39,501 nt of DNA from Leptospira ainazelensis (GTDB lineage Bacteria > Spirochaetota > Leptospiria > Leptospirales > Leptospiraceae). Shown one piece after another: positions 8,503 to 19,330 of this stretch. Numbering within the stretch: the stretch's first letter is position 1; each line of letters opens with the position of its first letter. The stretch lies in assembly GCF_016918785.1 (NCBI RefSeq), contig NZ_JAFFPT010000040.1:1-39501 (forward strand), in the 5' to 3' direction. The notes below the pieces were generated by a model that did not search any database, was not told the DNA's origin, and saw only the letters and a list, made by a program, of their open reading frames with translations. A program made the position numbers and the translations under genes.

Positions 8503-9876
8503 TTACCTGTCGATTCGAATGACTTTGTGAGCATAACGCGCTCTTGGCATTTTCTGGGTTTCAGTAGTCCAAGTGCTCGCGATTGGATTTTGAAGTCCAA
8601 TCGAGTAAACGGTATCGGTGGGAATGTTTAGAGCTGTAGCACCACCAAGGACGAATAACTTTCTTGTTTCATACGAGGCTTGGGTTCCTGGATAATAAAC
8701 GGAAACCGGAAGAATGGGACCGATGGTGAAAAGACCCGTTCCGATTTGAGAAAAGTCCGTTCTGTTGGAAGGCGTGATTGAGCCGACGGGTTGCAAGGTG
8801 CTTGTTCCGGTGGAACCACCGATGACTGCAAACCATTCTGGATCAGTGGGGAATGAATCCGAGTTTAGAGGTTTTACACAAGCGGAACCGGATCCGTGTC
8901 TTGCTAAGTTGATCGATGGTTCACCCGCGCTTGTGGTTGAATTTACGGAAGGAACGTATCCGTCTGACGTGACTTGAGCCGAGCCATCCGCGTTGAATCT
9001 CCCACCGGTGAAAAGGATCGATCCATTCAATCCGCAACCGGCCATATCAATTCTTGCGAAGATCGCAGTGAGTGAAACATAACTTTGCCAAACACCCGTT
9101 GGTCCGATTCCGGGGAAGAATCTGGAAACTGTATTTAAAACGGTTCCAGTCGTCATGTCCGTTGTTGTGGTTCCTGCAATGATAAAGATTTCCTCACCTA
9201 CGGAAGCAATGACTCCTCCTTGATTTGCGGTTGGCATTTCAGCTAACGTCTTCCATTGGTCCAGGTAAGGATCGTACACTTCGGTTTTTCGAGAAGCAAC
9301 ATAGATCCCGGCTTGTTTTTCCAAACCACCAATCACGTAGATTTTTTCTTTGTGCGAAACAACGTTTGCGAATGCGCGAGGAGTTGGAATCGAAGTCGCC
9401 GCTGGATACCAAGTGGAAGTTACCGGATCAAAAAAATCAATTTGCGAAACAGGGTTTGCATCGGCCCCGATTCCTCCCACAACCCAAAGTCCTCGGGTTC
9501 TATTTGGAAAATCACTTACCCAAGTTTTGAATGCAATCGGAACCCCTTTCAGATTGTTTATATCCGAAGAACAAAAAACCGAAGCTATATAATCCGCGTT
9601 CGATTCTAAATTTTGAAGAATCATCGAATGAATCTTTGCATTTTCTAAACTAATGCTTGCGGATTCAATTCCACCTCTTCCGTAGACAACGGAACCGGGT
9701 TGGGAAGAAGAACATTCCCAACTGATCGTTGCCGATTTTGGTCCTAGCTGAGTCACGAGTGCAAGTGTTACCTTTGCCGTTTCGGAGTCGTGAATATTCG
9801 AAAGAGGAGAGTTCTGGCACTCAACAAAGAAAATGCCAAGGAATAAGATTAGAATAGAATATATCCTTTTTTGCAT
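8503..9876 (-). CDS. Kelch-repeat lipoprotein with Fn3-like N-terminal domain
   Basis: Chosen start ATG 9876 gives MQKRIYSILILFLGIFFVEC, a clear lipoprotein signal; the frame is open 56 codons further up but that would add a second hydrophobic segment before the lipobox. Residues about 35-115 look like a fibronectin-III or purple-acid-phosphatase N-terminal domain (ATISWECSSSQPGSVVYG). The rest holds kelch motifs with GG pairs: GLWVVGGIG, KIYVIGGLE, EIFIIAGTT, SILFTGGRF, WFAVIGGST, KLFVLGGAT, each followed by a Y/F-DP..W type strand. This gives a beta-propeller, normally a binding platform. Second gene of the minus-strand operon. A second kelch lipoprotein is encoded at 33697. Confidence 0.8.
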   Translation of the reverse strand: MQKRIYSILILFLGIFFVECQNSPLSNIHDSETAKVTLALVTQLGPKSATISWECSSSQPGSVVYGRGGIESASISLENAKIHSMILQNLESNADYIASVFCSSDINNLKGVPIAFKTWVSDFPNRTRGLWVVGGIGADANPVSQIDFFDPVTSTWYPAATSIPTPRAFANVVSHKEKIYVIGGLEKQAGIYVASRKTEVYDPYLDQWKTLAEMPTANQGGVIASVGEEIFIIAGTTTTDMTTGTVLNTVSRFFPGIGPTGVWQSYVSLTAIFARIDMAGCGLNGSILFTGGRFNADGSAQVTSDGYVPSVNSTTSAGEPSINLARHGSGSACVKPLNSDSFPTDPEWFAVIGGSTGTSTLQPVGSITPSNRTDFSQIGTGLFTIGPILPVSVYYPGTQASYETRKLFVLGGATALNIPTDTVYSIGLQNPIASTWTTETQKMPRARYAHKVIRIDR

Positions 9877-10025
9877 GTTCTGGAATGTATTTTTTATCAA
9901 GGTTAAAAGATGAGATCGTCTTTTTTTAAAAGCCTTCTTTCTTGCAAAGGAAATGGAAAAACGAGAAGTTTTGCATTTCAGAAAAAAGGAAATGAGAAAG
10001 AAAAAAGTAATTTTGAAAGAATAGT

Positions 10026-10907
10026 TCATAAAAGAAGACCCCAAGAGATTCTAAAACCGGTTCTGCAAAGTGAATCACCGGATTCAATCGTGCACTGTGA
10101 GCGAACTCCGAGCCTAAGCCGGGATCCATTGTTTAAATCCCAGGCCCAGCCGACTTCGCCTAACAATTCCGGATCGGTTCCGTTTGCGGATTTGGAATCG
10201 CTCTTCCATTGAATTGCGGTAACTCCTCCGCCAAACAAGAAGTAGGGGGCAGAGGAACCAAATTGTTTTCCGAGATAGAAGGATTGATTCCAGAGGCTGA
10301 TAGAACCTTGTGTCGTGGAAGGAGCCACTGCATATTCTGAAAGAAATCCAAAAAACCAAAGAGGACGATTTAAAAATCCTTTTTCTAAAAAGAGTCCCGC
10401 TCCTGCGGTGGCAGGATTCGTATGAAACCAAGCTCCGTGGTTTGCCTGAGCAAAAAAACTACCGCCGACATAGAGTTGATTCTCGCCCGACCGACCCGAA
10501 AGATATTTATCAGGCAAATCTGGACTTTCGTTGTCGTTTTCCAAAGATTTAGAATTGGAATTCTGAATTTTAACTTTCTCGATTTCAACAAAGCCGAGTT
10601 CAGTTTTAAAAGTAATTTTGTCTTTCTTCCTCTCTACGATGATCCCGCGAACGGAACTTCCGTCTGTAAGTTGGAATTCCGAATATTGATACGAAGACTC
10701 GGGGCCTTTCCTTGAGTAATCTATTCTTTGAATCTCAAACTTCGGGATTCTATACAATCTTCCTTTCCAACGGAGACTAACGGTGTCTGCGCTTTCGTTG
10801 ATCTCTTCGATGAGGAATGCGTCGCCTGATTTGAGAAGAAGCTCGGAAGAGAGAAGGGGAGTTGCTAACACTATTAAAGAGACAATAACGTATCTGGTAA
10901 TTTTCAC
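10026..10907 (-). CDS. Putative outer-membrane protein
   Basis: GTG at 10907 is preferred because an AAAGG ribosome site precedes it and the product then begins MKITRYVIVSLIVLATPLLSS, a standard signal peptide; a TTG at 10940 is the longer alternative. Residues about 20-110 are a small beta domain (LLKSGDAFLIEEINESADTV; FELTDGSSVRGIIVERKKDK-like repeats) resembling SH3/LSM-like sheets. The C-terminal 150 residues (from YVGGSFFAQANHGAWF) look like a short barrel with aromatic strands and glycine turns, ending RISWGLLL. First gene of the minus-strand run, divergent from rhs1. Function unknown. Confidence 0.6.
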   Translation of the reverse strand: MKITRYVIVSLIVLATPLLSSELLLKSGDAFLIEEINESADTVSLRWKGRLYRIPKFEIQRIDYSRKGPESSYQYSEFQLTDGSSVRGIIVERKKDKITFKTELGFVEIEKVKIQNSNSKSLENDNESPDLPDKYLSGRSGENQLYVGGSFFAQANHGAWFHTNPATAGAGLFLEKGFLNRPLWFFGFLSEYAVAPSTTQGSISLWNQSFYLGKQFGSSAPYFLFGGGVTAIQWKSDSKSANGTDPELLGEVGWAWDLNNGSRLRLGVRSQCTIESGDSLCRTGFRISWGLLL

Positions 10908-10997
10908 TGTACCTTTGCCAATTTTTCCTTCGATCAGCAAGTCGGAAGTGTATCATTTTTGTAAATGAAATTAAGATTTTGTTTCAGTTCAGAAGTT

Positions 10998-11067
10998 CTT
11001 AGTACAATAAATCACAGAGAAGATTCATTGTACTAAGGATTGTTGTTTATTCCTTAGTACAATGAAT
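10998..11067. promoter_or_regulatory. Competing hairpins in the rhs1 leader
   Basis: Arms 11023-11039 and 11051-11067 pair perfectly over 17 bp (core TTGTACTAAGGA / TCCTTAGTACAA) around an 11-base loop. A third arm at 10998-11013 can pair with 11022-11037 in 15 of 16 positions, so the two stems exclude each other. The same core hairpin and loop occur before rhs2. It could act as an attenuator, operator or protein-binding palindrome. No plus-strand gene lies upstream that would need a terminator. Confidence 0.6.
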
Positions 11068-11232
11068 TTTATAATTCAAAAATTTCTATGGATGTAAAAA
11101 ATACAAAAAATATTTCCTAATTCGTCGCAAGTTATTAAAAGTGTCAGAATAGTATCATTCCCTAGGCGTTTCTGTTCTAAGAGATTCTGGGTGAAATAGT
11201 TACTCTGATACGAATAGAACTGGAGTTTTTGG
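11068..11232 (+). promoter_or_regulatory. Conserved leader of rhs1
   Basis: This stretch is about 85-90 percent identical by eye to 21890-22058 before rhs2, including TATTTCCTA, AGTATCATT, CTAGGCGTTTCTG, TCTGGGTGAAATAGTTACT and the ribosome site TGGAG. The promoter of the rhs gene is probably within it; I could not fix -10 and -35 boxes. Confidence 0.5.
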
Positions 11233-14200
11233 ATGAAATCACGCGGACTTCGCATTCTTACTTTGTGCTTCGTTATCCTTTTCGTTCTTAATTTTTCTTT
11301 GATCCGTTCGGTTCAAAACTTCTTTAATACGCTTGCTACAGCTTTTGCTAGCAGCATTCCCCAAAAGTTACCCATATTGCAAGCGGGTCCGGATGGTTCA
11401 GCCAACACTCAATACGAAATTGAGCTTCCGCCGGGCACAAAGGACATAACTCCGAGATTATCACTTTCCTACAATTCGAATGGAAGAAACGGACTCGTAG
11501 GAATGGGTTGGGACCTAAACGGACTTCATACTATTTCCAGAAATCCTTCTTATGGAATTTCGTACAACGGATTCGATCAATATGTCTCCACACTAGCTGG
11601 AGAGTTAATCGATGTTAGTGGAAATAAAACGAAATATCATAGCAGAAAAGAATCTTGGATCTTATTCGAGCCGCAAGGAACCTGCGGGGACGGTCCATGC
11701 TCTTGGGTCGCAACGGACAAGTCCGGTAGAAAATTTTTCTTTGGAGCAAGTTTAGATTCTAGAATTCCAGCTTTAGGACGGACGGCCGGATCGATTCGAG
11801 AGTGGACTTTGAATCGTGAAGAGGACGGCCACGGCAATGGTTATGATATTCAATATTCTTCAATCGACGTTTCCAATGGCGATTCTTATCCGGAATCTAT
11901 CACTTATAACGATCGAATCATAAGGTTCATTTTTGAAAATCGAAACGACAAAACACCGAATTACATTTTAGGAACATTAGAAAGAATCCAAAAGAGACTT
12001 GATAAAATCGAAATTTCGGTCGGGGGGAATGTTTTTAGAACCTATGATCTTGACTATTCTTACGGTCCGGGGACCGGTAGATCAATTCTTCGCAAGATTA
12101 AAAGGTCCGGAAATAATACATTTGGCACTGAAAGTTTTGACGACATAGATTTTACTTATACGAATCAAGCAGGTAGCTTTTCGATCGGTAGTCTCGATTA
12201 TCAAGTTTTCACGGATACGACAACGATGAATGTGTTTATTCCAAATATCGCCGTCGATTTTTTAAACGTCTTTTTCAATACTAGCCTTCCTTATCACCCT
12301 TCGGCATTGGATACAAATATCGATGCGTCTCTTCAATATGTAGTTAAAGTTCCGGTCCCGGATCGGAATGCTTGTAATTTAGGACTTGCATCTTGCCTTT
12401 GTGCTTTGCTGGTTCCCTGTTGGGGTGGAAATCAAGGGTTCTTTGAATATTTGGCTGGGAACTGTGCCGGATTTTTAGGTTGGGGCGGACCGGATGCCTG
12501 TGTGAATGGAGTAAACTCTGCACTGACTGCGTGGTTGCCGATGGATTTAAATGGTGACGGCATATCTGATTTTGTCGCCATTAACGGAACTGAAGAGACT
12601 GGATCTATTCATTTAACAGGGCATATCCAGCGAATAGGTCAAAACCCGAGTACATTCACTAGCTGGAATATTCCGATTCACTATAATACTTTCTACCAAC
12701 CTGTCGATCTAAACGGGGACGGGAAAACCGATTTCGCTTATGAAGACGGAGGGAAGTTATGGGGAATTTACTCGAACGGTTCCAGTTTTAGCGCACCCGT
12801 GCTCTTTGGAAACGTAAGTTTAGCGGGCGCAAATCGAAATATGAGTATTTTTAGTCCTTACGAATATCGATTCCATTATGGCCCGAATAGTACTTCCCCG
12901 TTAGCGAGCAATCGTCCTGCGGCTGACTTTTTTGCTGATATGAACGGAGATGAATTGACCGATTTCGTTCATGCAAACGGTGGCAGTTTTTCCATTTATA
13001 TCAACCGTGAAACTTATTTCGATAATCCGATCGTGATTGCGGGAGGGAACGATTTTTTTCTGAACGCAATGGTCGATATAACCGGAGATGGAAAAGCTGA
13101 TTATCTTCAATTAATCCAGACTTATGATAATCCGACTTTGAGTGCTCTTCAATCTCAAAAGGCCGCACTGGACACTTTGATGGCCCAGTATCAAGCGGAA
13201 CATACAAGAGCGAAATCGGTTGCCGATTCTCTTCCCGTTTCGACGACAGGGGATACGATCTCTGAGGAGGATTTTCAAGAATTTGTTGCCTATTTAGATT
13301 CGAACGGGAATAGCTTCCTCGCAGATTATTATGAGCTGAACGGCAGTACATTCAATTATGATAGTGTAGACTTGGCAAATCTTCAAACTGCTCTGGAAAA
13401 TATAGTTAGCGCTAAAATGAATTTCGTAGGAGAACAAAGCTATGCAATCAACGCCCAGATCGGAGCGATCTATGCTCAAGGAACTGTTGGTCAAGCTACT
13501 TATGCTTTGCAAATCAGAAGTTTTAATCTGAGTAATGGCACATCACAAGTAAATACGTATTCTATGTCTAATTCAGTCGATCCTGAAAAAAGCACATTAG
13601 CGGATGTAAATGGAGACGGCGTCTTAGACTTTGTTTCGTTTACAGGAACGCAAAGTGTTGTCTCAATTTTTATGGGTAACGGTTTTTCCAATCCGATTGT
13701 AACAAACTTAAATGCAAGTAACGGTAAGAACTTATCCCAGTTTAATTTTGGTGAAGTAAACGGAGACGGGCTGTCCGATTTGGTGCTTTTCAATCGAGAA
13801 TCACAGAGATTTGAAACCTACCTTTCTAACGGGAACGGTAATTTCACTTTGAACAATGATTATTCTTTCGGCGGATTTTCTCCGCAGGAGTATACGGATT
13901 CGAACGGCATCGAGAGGGGGGATCAGTTTCAAATTTCTTTACAGGACATGAATTTGGACGGTATATCCGACCTAAGTCTCGTTTTTTTAAATGTCGGAAA
14001 AACGATGGGAAAGGTTTATTATCGATACAGTTCTGCGAGAAACTCCGGAGAAGATTTACTCCAGGTCGCATCCAATGCTTCCGGGAATCAAAGTTCGAGA
14101 GTGCAATACGCTCTAACGAACCAACATCCGGGAGCAACTCAACCTGGAACCGGGAACTATCCGAATGTGCCTAACGTGTCTTCCGGATTTTTGGTAGTTC

Positions 14201-17200
14201 AATCAGAGATAGACATGTCTACGGGAAATATTCATCGTAAGAATTATTCCTATTCTAACCTGAGATACAATCAAGGAACGAGGGGGGTTGCGAGAAGTCT
14301 TGGGTTTGCATCAATCCGAGAGACTGATGTGAATACGGGGTTTTACAAAATCACGGATTTTTTTCAAAATGATTATCGTTTGTCGGGTTCTCCACAATCC
14401 GAACGAAATTATAATGCATCCGATAATATACTTCGATCTACCGTTTATTCGGCTCATTCTTTCCCCAATCCTTTCGGAACTGAAATCGCAGTTCCGGGAT
14501 CGGTAACTTTTAATCTTTATCAAAACGGGAACCTGCTGACTTCATCCGCTAAATCGGTTGTCTATGACTCCTATGGTTTTACGACGAGTGATTCCGAAGT
14601 CATCGGCTCTCACTCGATTACGAATACAACTCAGTATTTGCATGATACGACCACATGGAGAATTGGAAGAGCCGTTCGATCCAGAAAGAACGTGGATGGA
14701 ACCTGGGTGGAAGATTCGCAATTCTATTATACGGGAGATAATCTTACTTCTAAGACTCAATTTCCAGCGAGCTCATCGCCTTTGACGACCACGTTCGGTT
14801 ATGATTCCTATGGGAATGTGATTTCAGTCAACGATCCTTCAAGCGGATTGAGCACGATCACATACGACCCGGTTCTCAATCATTTTCCGATTTCAAAAAC
14901 GAACGCACTCGGTCACGTTACGACTGCGAGTTATGATTTTGCGACCGGTCTTGAACTTTCCATAGTCGATCCAAACGGTGCGGTTACTTCTACGAATTAC
15001 GACGCTTATGGTAGAAAGTTGAGTGTGATCTATCCTGGAGAATCGAGCCCGAACGAAACGTATCAATACGATAATACCGGAATTTACGACGTAAACAATC
15101 ATACGAATAACGAATCGGTTGCTAAAAGCGTTCGGGATACGGTGAGCGGAAGCGAGAATGTTTCTAAAATTTACCGCGATCCATTCGGCAATACGATCCG
15201 GACCGAAAACAATACGGCCGTTTCCGGAGTGAATACGATCGAAGAGTTTCAGTTCGATTATTCGATCGGAAAGTTGATTCGAAAATCGCTTCCGTATCTC
15301 AGTGTGCAAACTCCTCAATACGTCATGTTTCAATACAATCATCCGGACGGAGACTTATCCTCCATGGTGGAGCCCGCCTCCATGGGATCGATATTGACGA
15401 CAGTATCCAAAAGCGGTTATACTGAAGCGAAATCGACCACTTATCCGGACGGGCAAACGGAAAGCCGGAGTGAAACCATAAACGAACTCGGACAAACCGT
15501 AAGCCGAACGGAAAACGGAAGGACAATTTCGTTCGTCTATTCTCCGTTTGGTGAGGTTCGGACGATCACCGACGTTTCTGGGGTCACTACGAATATTACC
15601 TATGACAGCATCGGCAGAAGGATATCCACACAAGATCCGAACTCGGGCATTATTTCGTTCGGCTACGATTCTCAGGGTAGAATTTCGAGTCAGACGGACG
15701 CGAGAGGGAAGAGCATTCAATTTACCTATGACGCTTTGGGAAGAATTCTCACTCAGAATACAAACGGCGGTGAAGCGTCGATACAATTTACATACGACGA
15801 CGCAAGTGTTCCTTTTTCCAAGGGCAGACTAACGAAGGTTGTGGATGAAAGCGGTCAGGCGGAATTTCGCTTTAATCAGCGAGGGGAAACGATACAAAAA
15901 ACGAAGGTCGTTGACGACATTGTTGCGATTTTTAAAACGGACTACGATTCTTTAGGAAGAGTGGCGACTAACACATATCCGGACGGAACAAAACTCCATA
16001 CTTTATATACTCCAACAGGGAGTGTTTCGAACATCACGATGGATAGCGCGGACGGCACTAGTGTGGGTCACTCAGTGGTTCGGTATGAGGGTCCAACTTT
16101 GAATGGAAACGGAGATCCCGTTGTTAGGCGAGTGACCGGAAACGGCGTGACCATGGAAATTGCATTCGAACCGACGGAACAAAAGCCGCTTGCGCTTACA
16201 ACTCGCAAACCGGACGGAACGATGATTGGTAACGTTGAATATTCCTATGACGGAAAAGGTCAGCTGACTAGAATCGAAGACAAGTTGAATCCATCCAGAA
16301 GTCAGAACTTTACTTTGGACAATTTCGGTAGAGTCACGCATGCTACGGGAAAATACGGTTCTCATGTATATTCGTATTCTGCGAACGGTAACTTATTACA
16401 AAAAGGGAATTATACCTTGAGCTATGGCGATCCGCAACATGCGAACGCAGTCACAACCGCTTCGAGCGCGAATACTGGAACTTTGAATTATTCGTATGAC
16501 GCAAGCGGGAACATGACCAACCGCAACGGCGATGTCCTGCGCTACGACAGTTATGGAAAATTGATCGAGATGACTCCTAACGGAACCGCGGAAATGATCC
16601 GTTATTTTTACGACTATACCGGAAGCAGAATCAAATCGATTACTAACAATTCATTGACGACGAGTTATTTTTTCGGAAGCGACTACGAGATCGTAAGAAA
16701 TTCGGGAATCCCTGAAAGACATACGTTGTATGTGAAAGGAATCCAAGGGGAAACCGTCGCACAGCTGACTAGAGAGGATGCAACGTTGTTACTTGGCGAA
16801 AGCGTAGGTGATCCGGAATCCGTTTCAATGGAAAGATATTCGATCGGTATGATCGTAAGTAATGTTGTAGGAGCTTCGACCGCACCTTTCTGTAAGGACG
16901 TGGCAGGAGATTGCGGGAACTTTTACAAGAATCGGATGCAGGGAGCAATTGTCTCAATCTTCAGCAATTCCTCTTATTTTCAAGGAGGGGTGCCTACGCA
17001 TCTTTACAATGCGATATATTTCTTGATTCTTTTGGTATTCTTCTATTTCGCATATCCGTACTTCCTGAGAGGAAATGAACTATTACAAAACCTATCATGG
17101 CGAGGTGCTGGAACTCCTGCAGTCATTGTGGCCGTATTTGTGATGACGTCTCTTCCCGGATGCGGAATTCTTCCAGGAACCGGAAGCAAAGAAGGTGATC

Positions 17201-18354
17201 CACCTTGGCTTTTAGCGATGGGATCGAATGTAAATTCGGGAACGCCGAATATTCAGAATCCGGGAATCAATTCTTCAGGAGGAGGAGAAGCGGGTGGAAC
17301 CCCAGTCAACGGTATGTTTTTTTATCACCCGGATCATTTGGGATCGGTGACAATGATCACAGATGGATATGGAAACCCTGCGAGCGGTCCGGAACCTGGA
17401 GTGAGTTACGTTTCTTACGAACCATATGGATCGATCAATCGAAATGATTCTTATGGTCCCGATATTTTCCGTTACAAATACACGGGTCAGTCGGAGGACA
17501 AGGAGACAGGTCTTTACTTTTACAAATCTCGGTATTACGATCCGGTCTTGGGAAGATACTTACAAGCGGATTCGGTAGTGGATCCTCATTCAGTGAATGG
17601 TCAGAATCGTTATATGTATGTAGAAGGCAATCCTGTTGGAGCGACGGATCCTTCGGGTCACAGTTTGGATCTGATGTTCTACGCTGCTTTGTATCAATAC
17701 GCTCAGCTTCCTAACAATCCTCAAAAGGAATCAAACAATCTGATGTTGTTGTATCTTCACAATCAACAAATTCGGAATACGTCTGGTCCTGGTTGTCCTG
17801 TGAGCGGAAAGAATTCTCTCGTATGGGGAAATTTTCAAGGGGCCGGTTTGTGTGGAGGGAAGTTGCCTAAACAAGTAATGGAGTATATGTTGATTGCACT
17901 TTCAAGAGCTGATTTAGGGCCAACAGTTGCACTGGCATATTATTTTCTAAATAAACCGAACTCAGCGTTGACCATTATTGACCGTTCAGGAATCGCGCAT
18001 GATGAAGAACATGATTGGTCATCGAGTAAGCAGGCTCTCCATGCAAACGAAGAGTGGATCAAACAATCCTGGGGCAATTTTTATTCGATCAATGAACAAA
18101 GGGCGGCTTACAATCGAGAATATGACGCGTTACCGAAAAGTTATGATCGGTATGGTGGTACAGGTAAATCGATAATAGCCGGAGTGAATTACGCAGGGAC
18201 CACTTTGGTAGATATGGTTGTTTTACCGATAGGCACTTCAATATTTGCCTCACAGAATATAATTGGATATCAACTCCAATTTGCTAAGAGTGCGACCTTT
18301 GTTAAAAAAGGCCGATATAACAATTTTTGGAAACCGAATAAATGGAAATTATGA
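11233..18354 (+). CDS. Rhs-family polymorphic toxin (SpvB-VCBS-RHS), copy 1
   Basis: 2373 residues. Residues 1-38 hold a signal-anchor. A SpvB-like domain follows (about 45-340; [20 protein letters not shown]). VCBS/FG-GAP calcium-type repeats ([10 protein letters not shown] and variants) start near 437, 491, 569, 615, 790, 841 and 904, with a helical insert near 640-760. RHS/YD repeats fill about 1180-1900 and would build the cocoon shell. Two hydrophobic helices lie at about 1923-1945 and 1960-1977 (ending SLPGC). The conserved RHS core (YHPDHLGSV to [10 protein letters not shown]) ends at 2142. The last 231 residues are a unique tip with [11 protein letters not shown] (2199-2209) and HDEEHD (2256-2261), which recall the calcium loop and His-Asp pair of phospholipase A2. 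Lipoprotein genes follow 16 bp downstream. Architecture sure; tip activity speculative. Confidence 0.9.
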   Translation: MKSRGLRILTLCFVILFVLNFSLIRSVQNFFNTLATAFASSIPQKLPILQAGPDGSANTQYEIELPPGTKDITPRLSLSYNSNGRNGLVGMGWDLNGLHTISRNPSYGISYNGFDQYVSTLAGELIDVSGNKTKYHSRKESWILFEPQGTCGDGPCSWVATDKSGRKFFFGASLDSRIPALGRTAGSIREWTLNREEDGHGNGYDIQYSSIDVSNGDSYPESITYNDRIIRFIFENRNDKTPNYILGTLERIQKRLDKIEISVGGNVFRTYDLDYSYGPGTGRSILRKIKRSGNNTFGTESFDDIDFTYTNQAGSFSIGSLDYQVFTDTTTMNVFIPNIAVDFLNVFFNTSLPYHPSALDTNIDASLQYVVKVPVPDRNACNLGLASCLCALLVPCWGGNQGFFEYLAGNCAGFLGWGGPDACVNGVNSALTAWLPMDLNGDGISDFVAINGTEETGSIHLTGHIQRIGQNPSTFTSWNIPIHYNTFYQPVDLNGDGKTDFAYEDGGKLWGIYSNGSSFSAPVLFGNVSLAGANRNMSIFSPYEYRFHYGPNSTSPLASNRPAADFFADMNGDELTDFVHANGGSFSIYINRETYFDNPIVIAGGNDFFLNAMVDITGDGKADYLQLIQTYDNPTLSALQSQKAALDTLMAQYQAEHTRAKSVADSLPVSTTGDTISEEDFQEFVAYLDSNGNSFLADYYELNGSTFNYDSVDLANLQTALENIVSAKMNFVGEQSYAINAQIGAIYAQGTVGQATYALQIRSFNLSNGTSQVNTYSMSNSVDPEKSTLADVNGDGVLDFVSFTGTQSVVSIFMGNGFSNPIVTNLNASNGKNLSQFNFGEVNGDGLSDLVLFNRESQRFETYLSNGNGNFTLNNDYSFGGFSPQEYTDSNGIERGDQFQISLQDMNLDGISDLSLVFLNVGKTMGKVYYRYSSARNSGEDLLQVASNASGNQSSRVQYALTNQHPGATQPGTGNYPNVPNVSSGFLVVQSEIDMSTGNIHRKNYSYSNLRYNQGTRGVARSLGFASIRETDVNTGFYKITDFFQNDYRLSGSPQSERNYNASDNILRSTVYSAHSFPNPFGTEIAVPGSVTFNLYQNGNLLTSSAKSVVYDSYGFTTSDSEVIGSHSITNTTQYLHDTTTWRIGRAVRSRKNVDGTWVEDSQFYYTGDNLTSKTQFPASSSPLTTTFGYDSYGNVISVNDPSSGLSTITYDPVLNHFPISKTNALGHVTTASYDFATGLELSIVDPNGAVTSTNYDAYGRKLSVIYPGESSPNETYQYDNTGIYDVNNHTNNESVAKSVRDTVSGSENVSKIYRDPFGNTIRTENNTAVSGVNTIEEFQFDYSIGKLIRKSLPYLSVQTPQYVMFQYNHPDGDLSSMVEPASMGSILTTVSKSGYTEAKSTTYPDGQTESRSETINELGQTVSRTENGRTISFVYSPFGEVRTITDVSGVTTNITYDSIGRRISTQDPNSGIISFGYDSQGRISSQTDARGKSIQFTYDALGRILTQNTNGGEASIQFTYDDASVPFSKGRLTKVVDESGQAEFRFNQRGETIQKTKVVDDIVAIFKTDYDSLGRVATNTYPDGTKLHTLYTPTGSVSNITMDSADGTSVGHSVVRYEGPTLNGNGDPVVRRVTGNGVTMEIAFEPTEQKPLALTTRKPDGTMIGNVEYSYDGKGQLTRIEDKLNPSRSQNFTLDNFGRVTHATGKYGSHVYSYSANGNLLQKGNYTLSYGDPQHANAVTTASSANTGTLNYSYDASGNMTNRNGDVLRYDSYGKLIEMTPNGTAEMIRYFYDYTGSRIKSITNNSLTTSYFFGSDYEIVRNSGIPERHTLYVKGIQGETVAQLTREDATLLLGESVGDPESVSMERYSIGMIVSNVVGASTAPFCKDVAGDCGNFYKNRMQGAIVSIFSNSSYFQGGVPTHLYNAIYFLILLVFFYFAYPYFLRGNELLQNLSWRGAGTPAVIVAVFVMTSLPGCGILPGTGSKEGDPPWLLAMGSNVNSGTPNIQNPGINSSGGGEAGGTPVNGMFFYHPDHLGSVTMITDGYGNPASGPEPGVSYVSYEPYGSINRNDSYGPDIFRYKYTGQSEDKETGLYFYKSRYYDPVLGRYLQADSVVDPHSVNGQNRYMYVEGNPVGATDPSGHSLDLMFYAALYQYAQLPNNPQKESNNLMLLYLHNQQIRNTSGPGCPVSGKNSLVWGNFQGAGLCGGKLPKQVMEYMLIALSRADLGPTVALAYYFLNKPNSALTIIDRSGIAHDEEHDWSSSKQALHANEEWIKQSWGNFYSINEQRAAYNREYDALPKSYDRYGGTGKSIIAGVNYAGTTLVDMVVLPIGTSIFASQNIIGYQLQFAKSATFVKKGRYNNFWKPNKWKL

Positions 18355-18370
18355 TAAAAGGAGAAAGAGG

Positions 18371-18733
18371 ATGAATACGACCTTACCTAAGTTATTTATG
18401 ATCGTTTTATCAGTTTATTTTAATGTGAGTTGTTACATTGGAACACAGAGAGATTCTTGTAGATATAATTTAAAAGAAAATGGAGCATTTGGCCCCAGTC
18501 CCGACAGTTGTGAACTTTTGCAGTTAACTGCTGGATTGCCATTACCTAATGATACTGCTGAGATGATTCAGAGCAGAGGAGAAACTTTAAATTTTTTACT
18601 TCTTAATTGTTATCGTTACTACGAACGACTTCAAGAGTGCAATAAAGAAGAAAATCGTTTTATTCCGAGTATTTACGGCATCAATTCAAATCCTGCATCG
18701 GACACTTTTGCTCAATGGATAGCAGGAAAATGA
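18371..18733 (+). CDS. Small Cys-rich lipoprotein, candidate immunity protein (copy 1)
   Basis: 120 residues from ATG 18371, chosen because AGGAGAAAGAGG lies just before it. Signal LSVYFNVSC with the lipid Cys near residue 21, then IGTQRDSC, DSC, NCYRYYERLQEC: a five-cysteine layout shared with the proteins at 19331, 21101 and, more loosely, 32426 and 33050. The gene starts 16 bp after rhs1 ends, the usual place for an immunity gene of a polymorphic toxin. A periplasmic lipoprotein would suit a toxin acting on membrane or periplasm. Immunity role is inferred from position only. An identical copy is at 20141. Confidence 0.7.
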   Translation: MNTTLPKLFMIVLSVYFNVSCYIGTQRDSCRYNLKENGAFGPSPDSCELLQLTAGLPLPNDTAEMIQSRGETLNFLLLNCYRYYERLQECNKEENRFIPSIYGINSNPASDTFAQWIAGK

Positions 18734-18737
18734 TTCT

Positions 18738-19037
18738 ATGAATTTAAAGATCTTACCTTTGATTCTTTTGCTTTTGGTTTCTTGTGTTGCCGATTCAGAG
18801 AGGGTAAATTGTCGAGAGGATTTAGCTAGTATTACTTTCGAAAGGGATATGATCTTGACGTTGTTGCTATCGGAGGCAGGAAAGGACAAAGTAAACGAGG
18901 AGCAATATGCAACAAACAAGTCAGTGAATTTCGCATATTACTATTTTTTAAACGAGAAATCACTTGAAAAGGAGCAGAGATGTGAAGGCGACTTTATCAT
19001 TAAGCTATTTTCCCCTGAGTCAAAGGATTTGAAATAG
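18738..19037 (+). CDS. Small lipoprotein (copy 1)
   Basis: 99 residues beginning MNLKILPLILLLLVSC, a clear lipobox with Cys16. The mature part has NCRED and one further Cys near residue 81, and otherwise is helical and charged. It starts 4 bp after the preceding lipoprotein gene, so the two are probably translated from one message with rhs1. No known domain. Identical copy at 20508. It may share in immunity or be an unrelated cassette passenger. Confidence 0.65.
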   Translation: MNLKILPLILLLLVSCVADSERVNCREDLASITFERDMILTLLLSEAGKDKVNEEQYATNKSVNFAYYYFLNEKSLEKEQRCEGDFIIKLFSPESKDLK

Positions 19038-19119
19038 TATTCCCGTATTTCGTATTTTAAATTTTACTCACAAACGATTTATAAACATTTGTCAGAACAT
19101 TCGTAATCTTTAATGCTTT

Positions 19120-19329
19120 ATGAAATGCTTGAAGTCCTCTAAATTTTTCTGGGAAATAAGCTCGGCTACGCCGACAACGATTTTCGATGCGCATGCGTTC
19201 GTAGTTGGCACAACAATCTTTTCGATACAAAACGGCTACGGTTATTTGTGGTTAGGCGCTAATCGAGCGTTGTTCGTACCGAAAGGAAGATACAATAATA
19301 TATGGAAACCAAAGAAATGGAGATTGTGA
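19120..19329 (+). pseudogene. Orphan Rhs tip fragment (copy 1)
   Basis: A 69-codon frame ending [15 protein letters not shown], almost the same as the rhs1 C-terminus [15 protein letters not shown]. The segment [15 protein letters not shown] also aligns with [15 protein letters not shown] of the rhs1 tip. It lacks core and catalytic part, so it is the remaining end of an older tip. A lipoprotein gene follows after 1 bp, repeating the tip-then-lipoprotein order seen at the end of rhs1. ATG 19120 may be fortuitous. Confidence 0.65.
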
Positions 19330-19330
19330 A

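Noticed and set aside
9877..10044. Upstream extension of the kelch lipoprotein to 10044
   Set aside because: It would place 56 residues with another hydrophobic segment before a perfect lipoprotein signal at 9876, and it overlaps the end of the neighbouring gene.
9225..10715. Plus-strand frames opposite the kelch and outer-membrane genes
   Set aside because: Shadow frames of genes with clear signal peptides and domains on the minus strand.
14893..15786. Long minus-strand open frames inside rhs1 and similar ones in rhs2 (for example 24339-24848, 26460-26924)
   Set aside because: They are antisense to a well-conserved coding region, are rich in Arg/Ser/Ile without domains, and change whenever the rhs copy changes.
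18263..18370. Upstream extension of the first lipoprotein into the rhs1 tip
   Set aside because: Out of frame with rhs1, no ribosome site, and the signal peptide starts at 18371 behind a strong AGGAG-type site.
19155..19180. TCGGC-TAC-GCCGA hairpin (also in the second unit) as a further copy of the 121-bp repeat
   Set aside because: It resembles the TCCGC-GTA-GCGGA hairpin only in shape; the flanking inverted repeat, ribosome site and GTG are absent.
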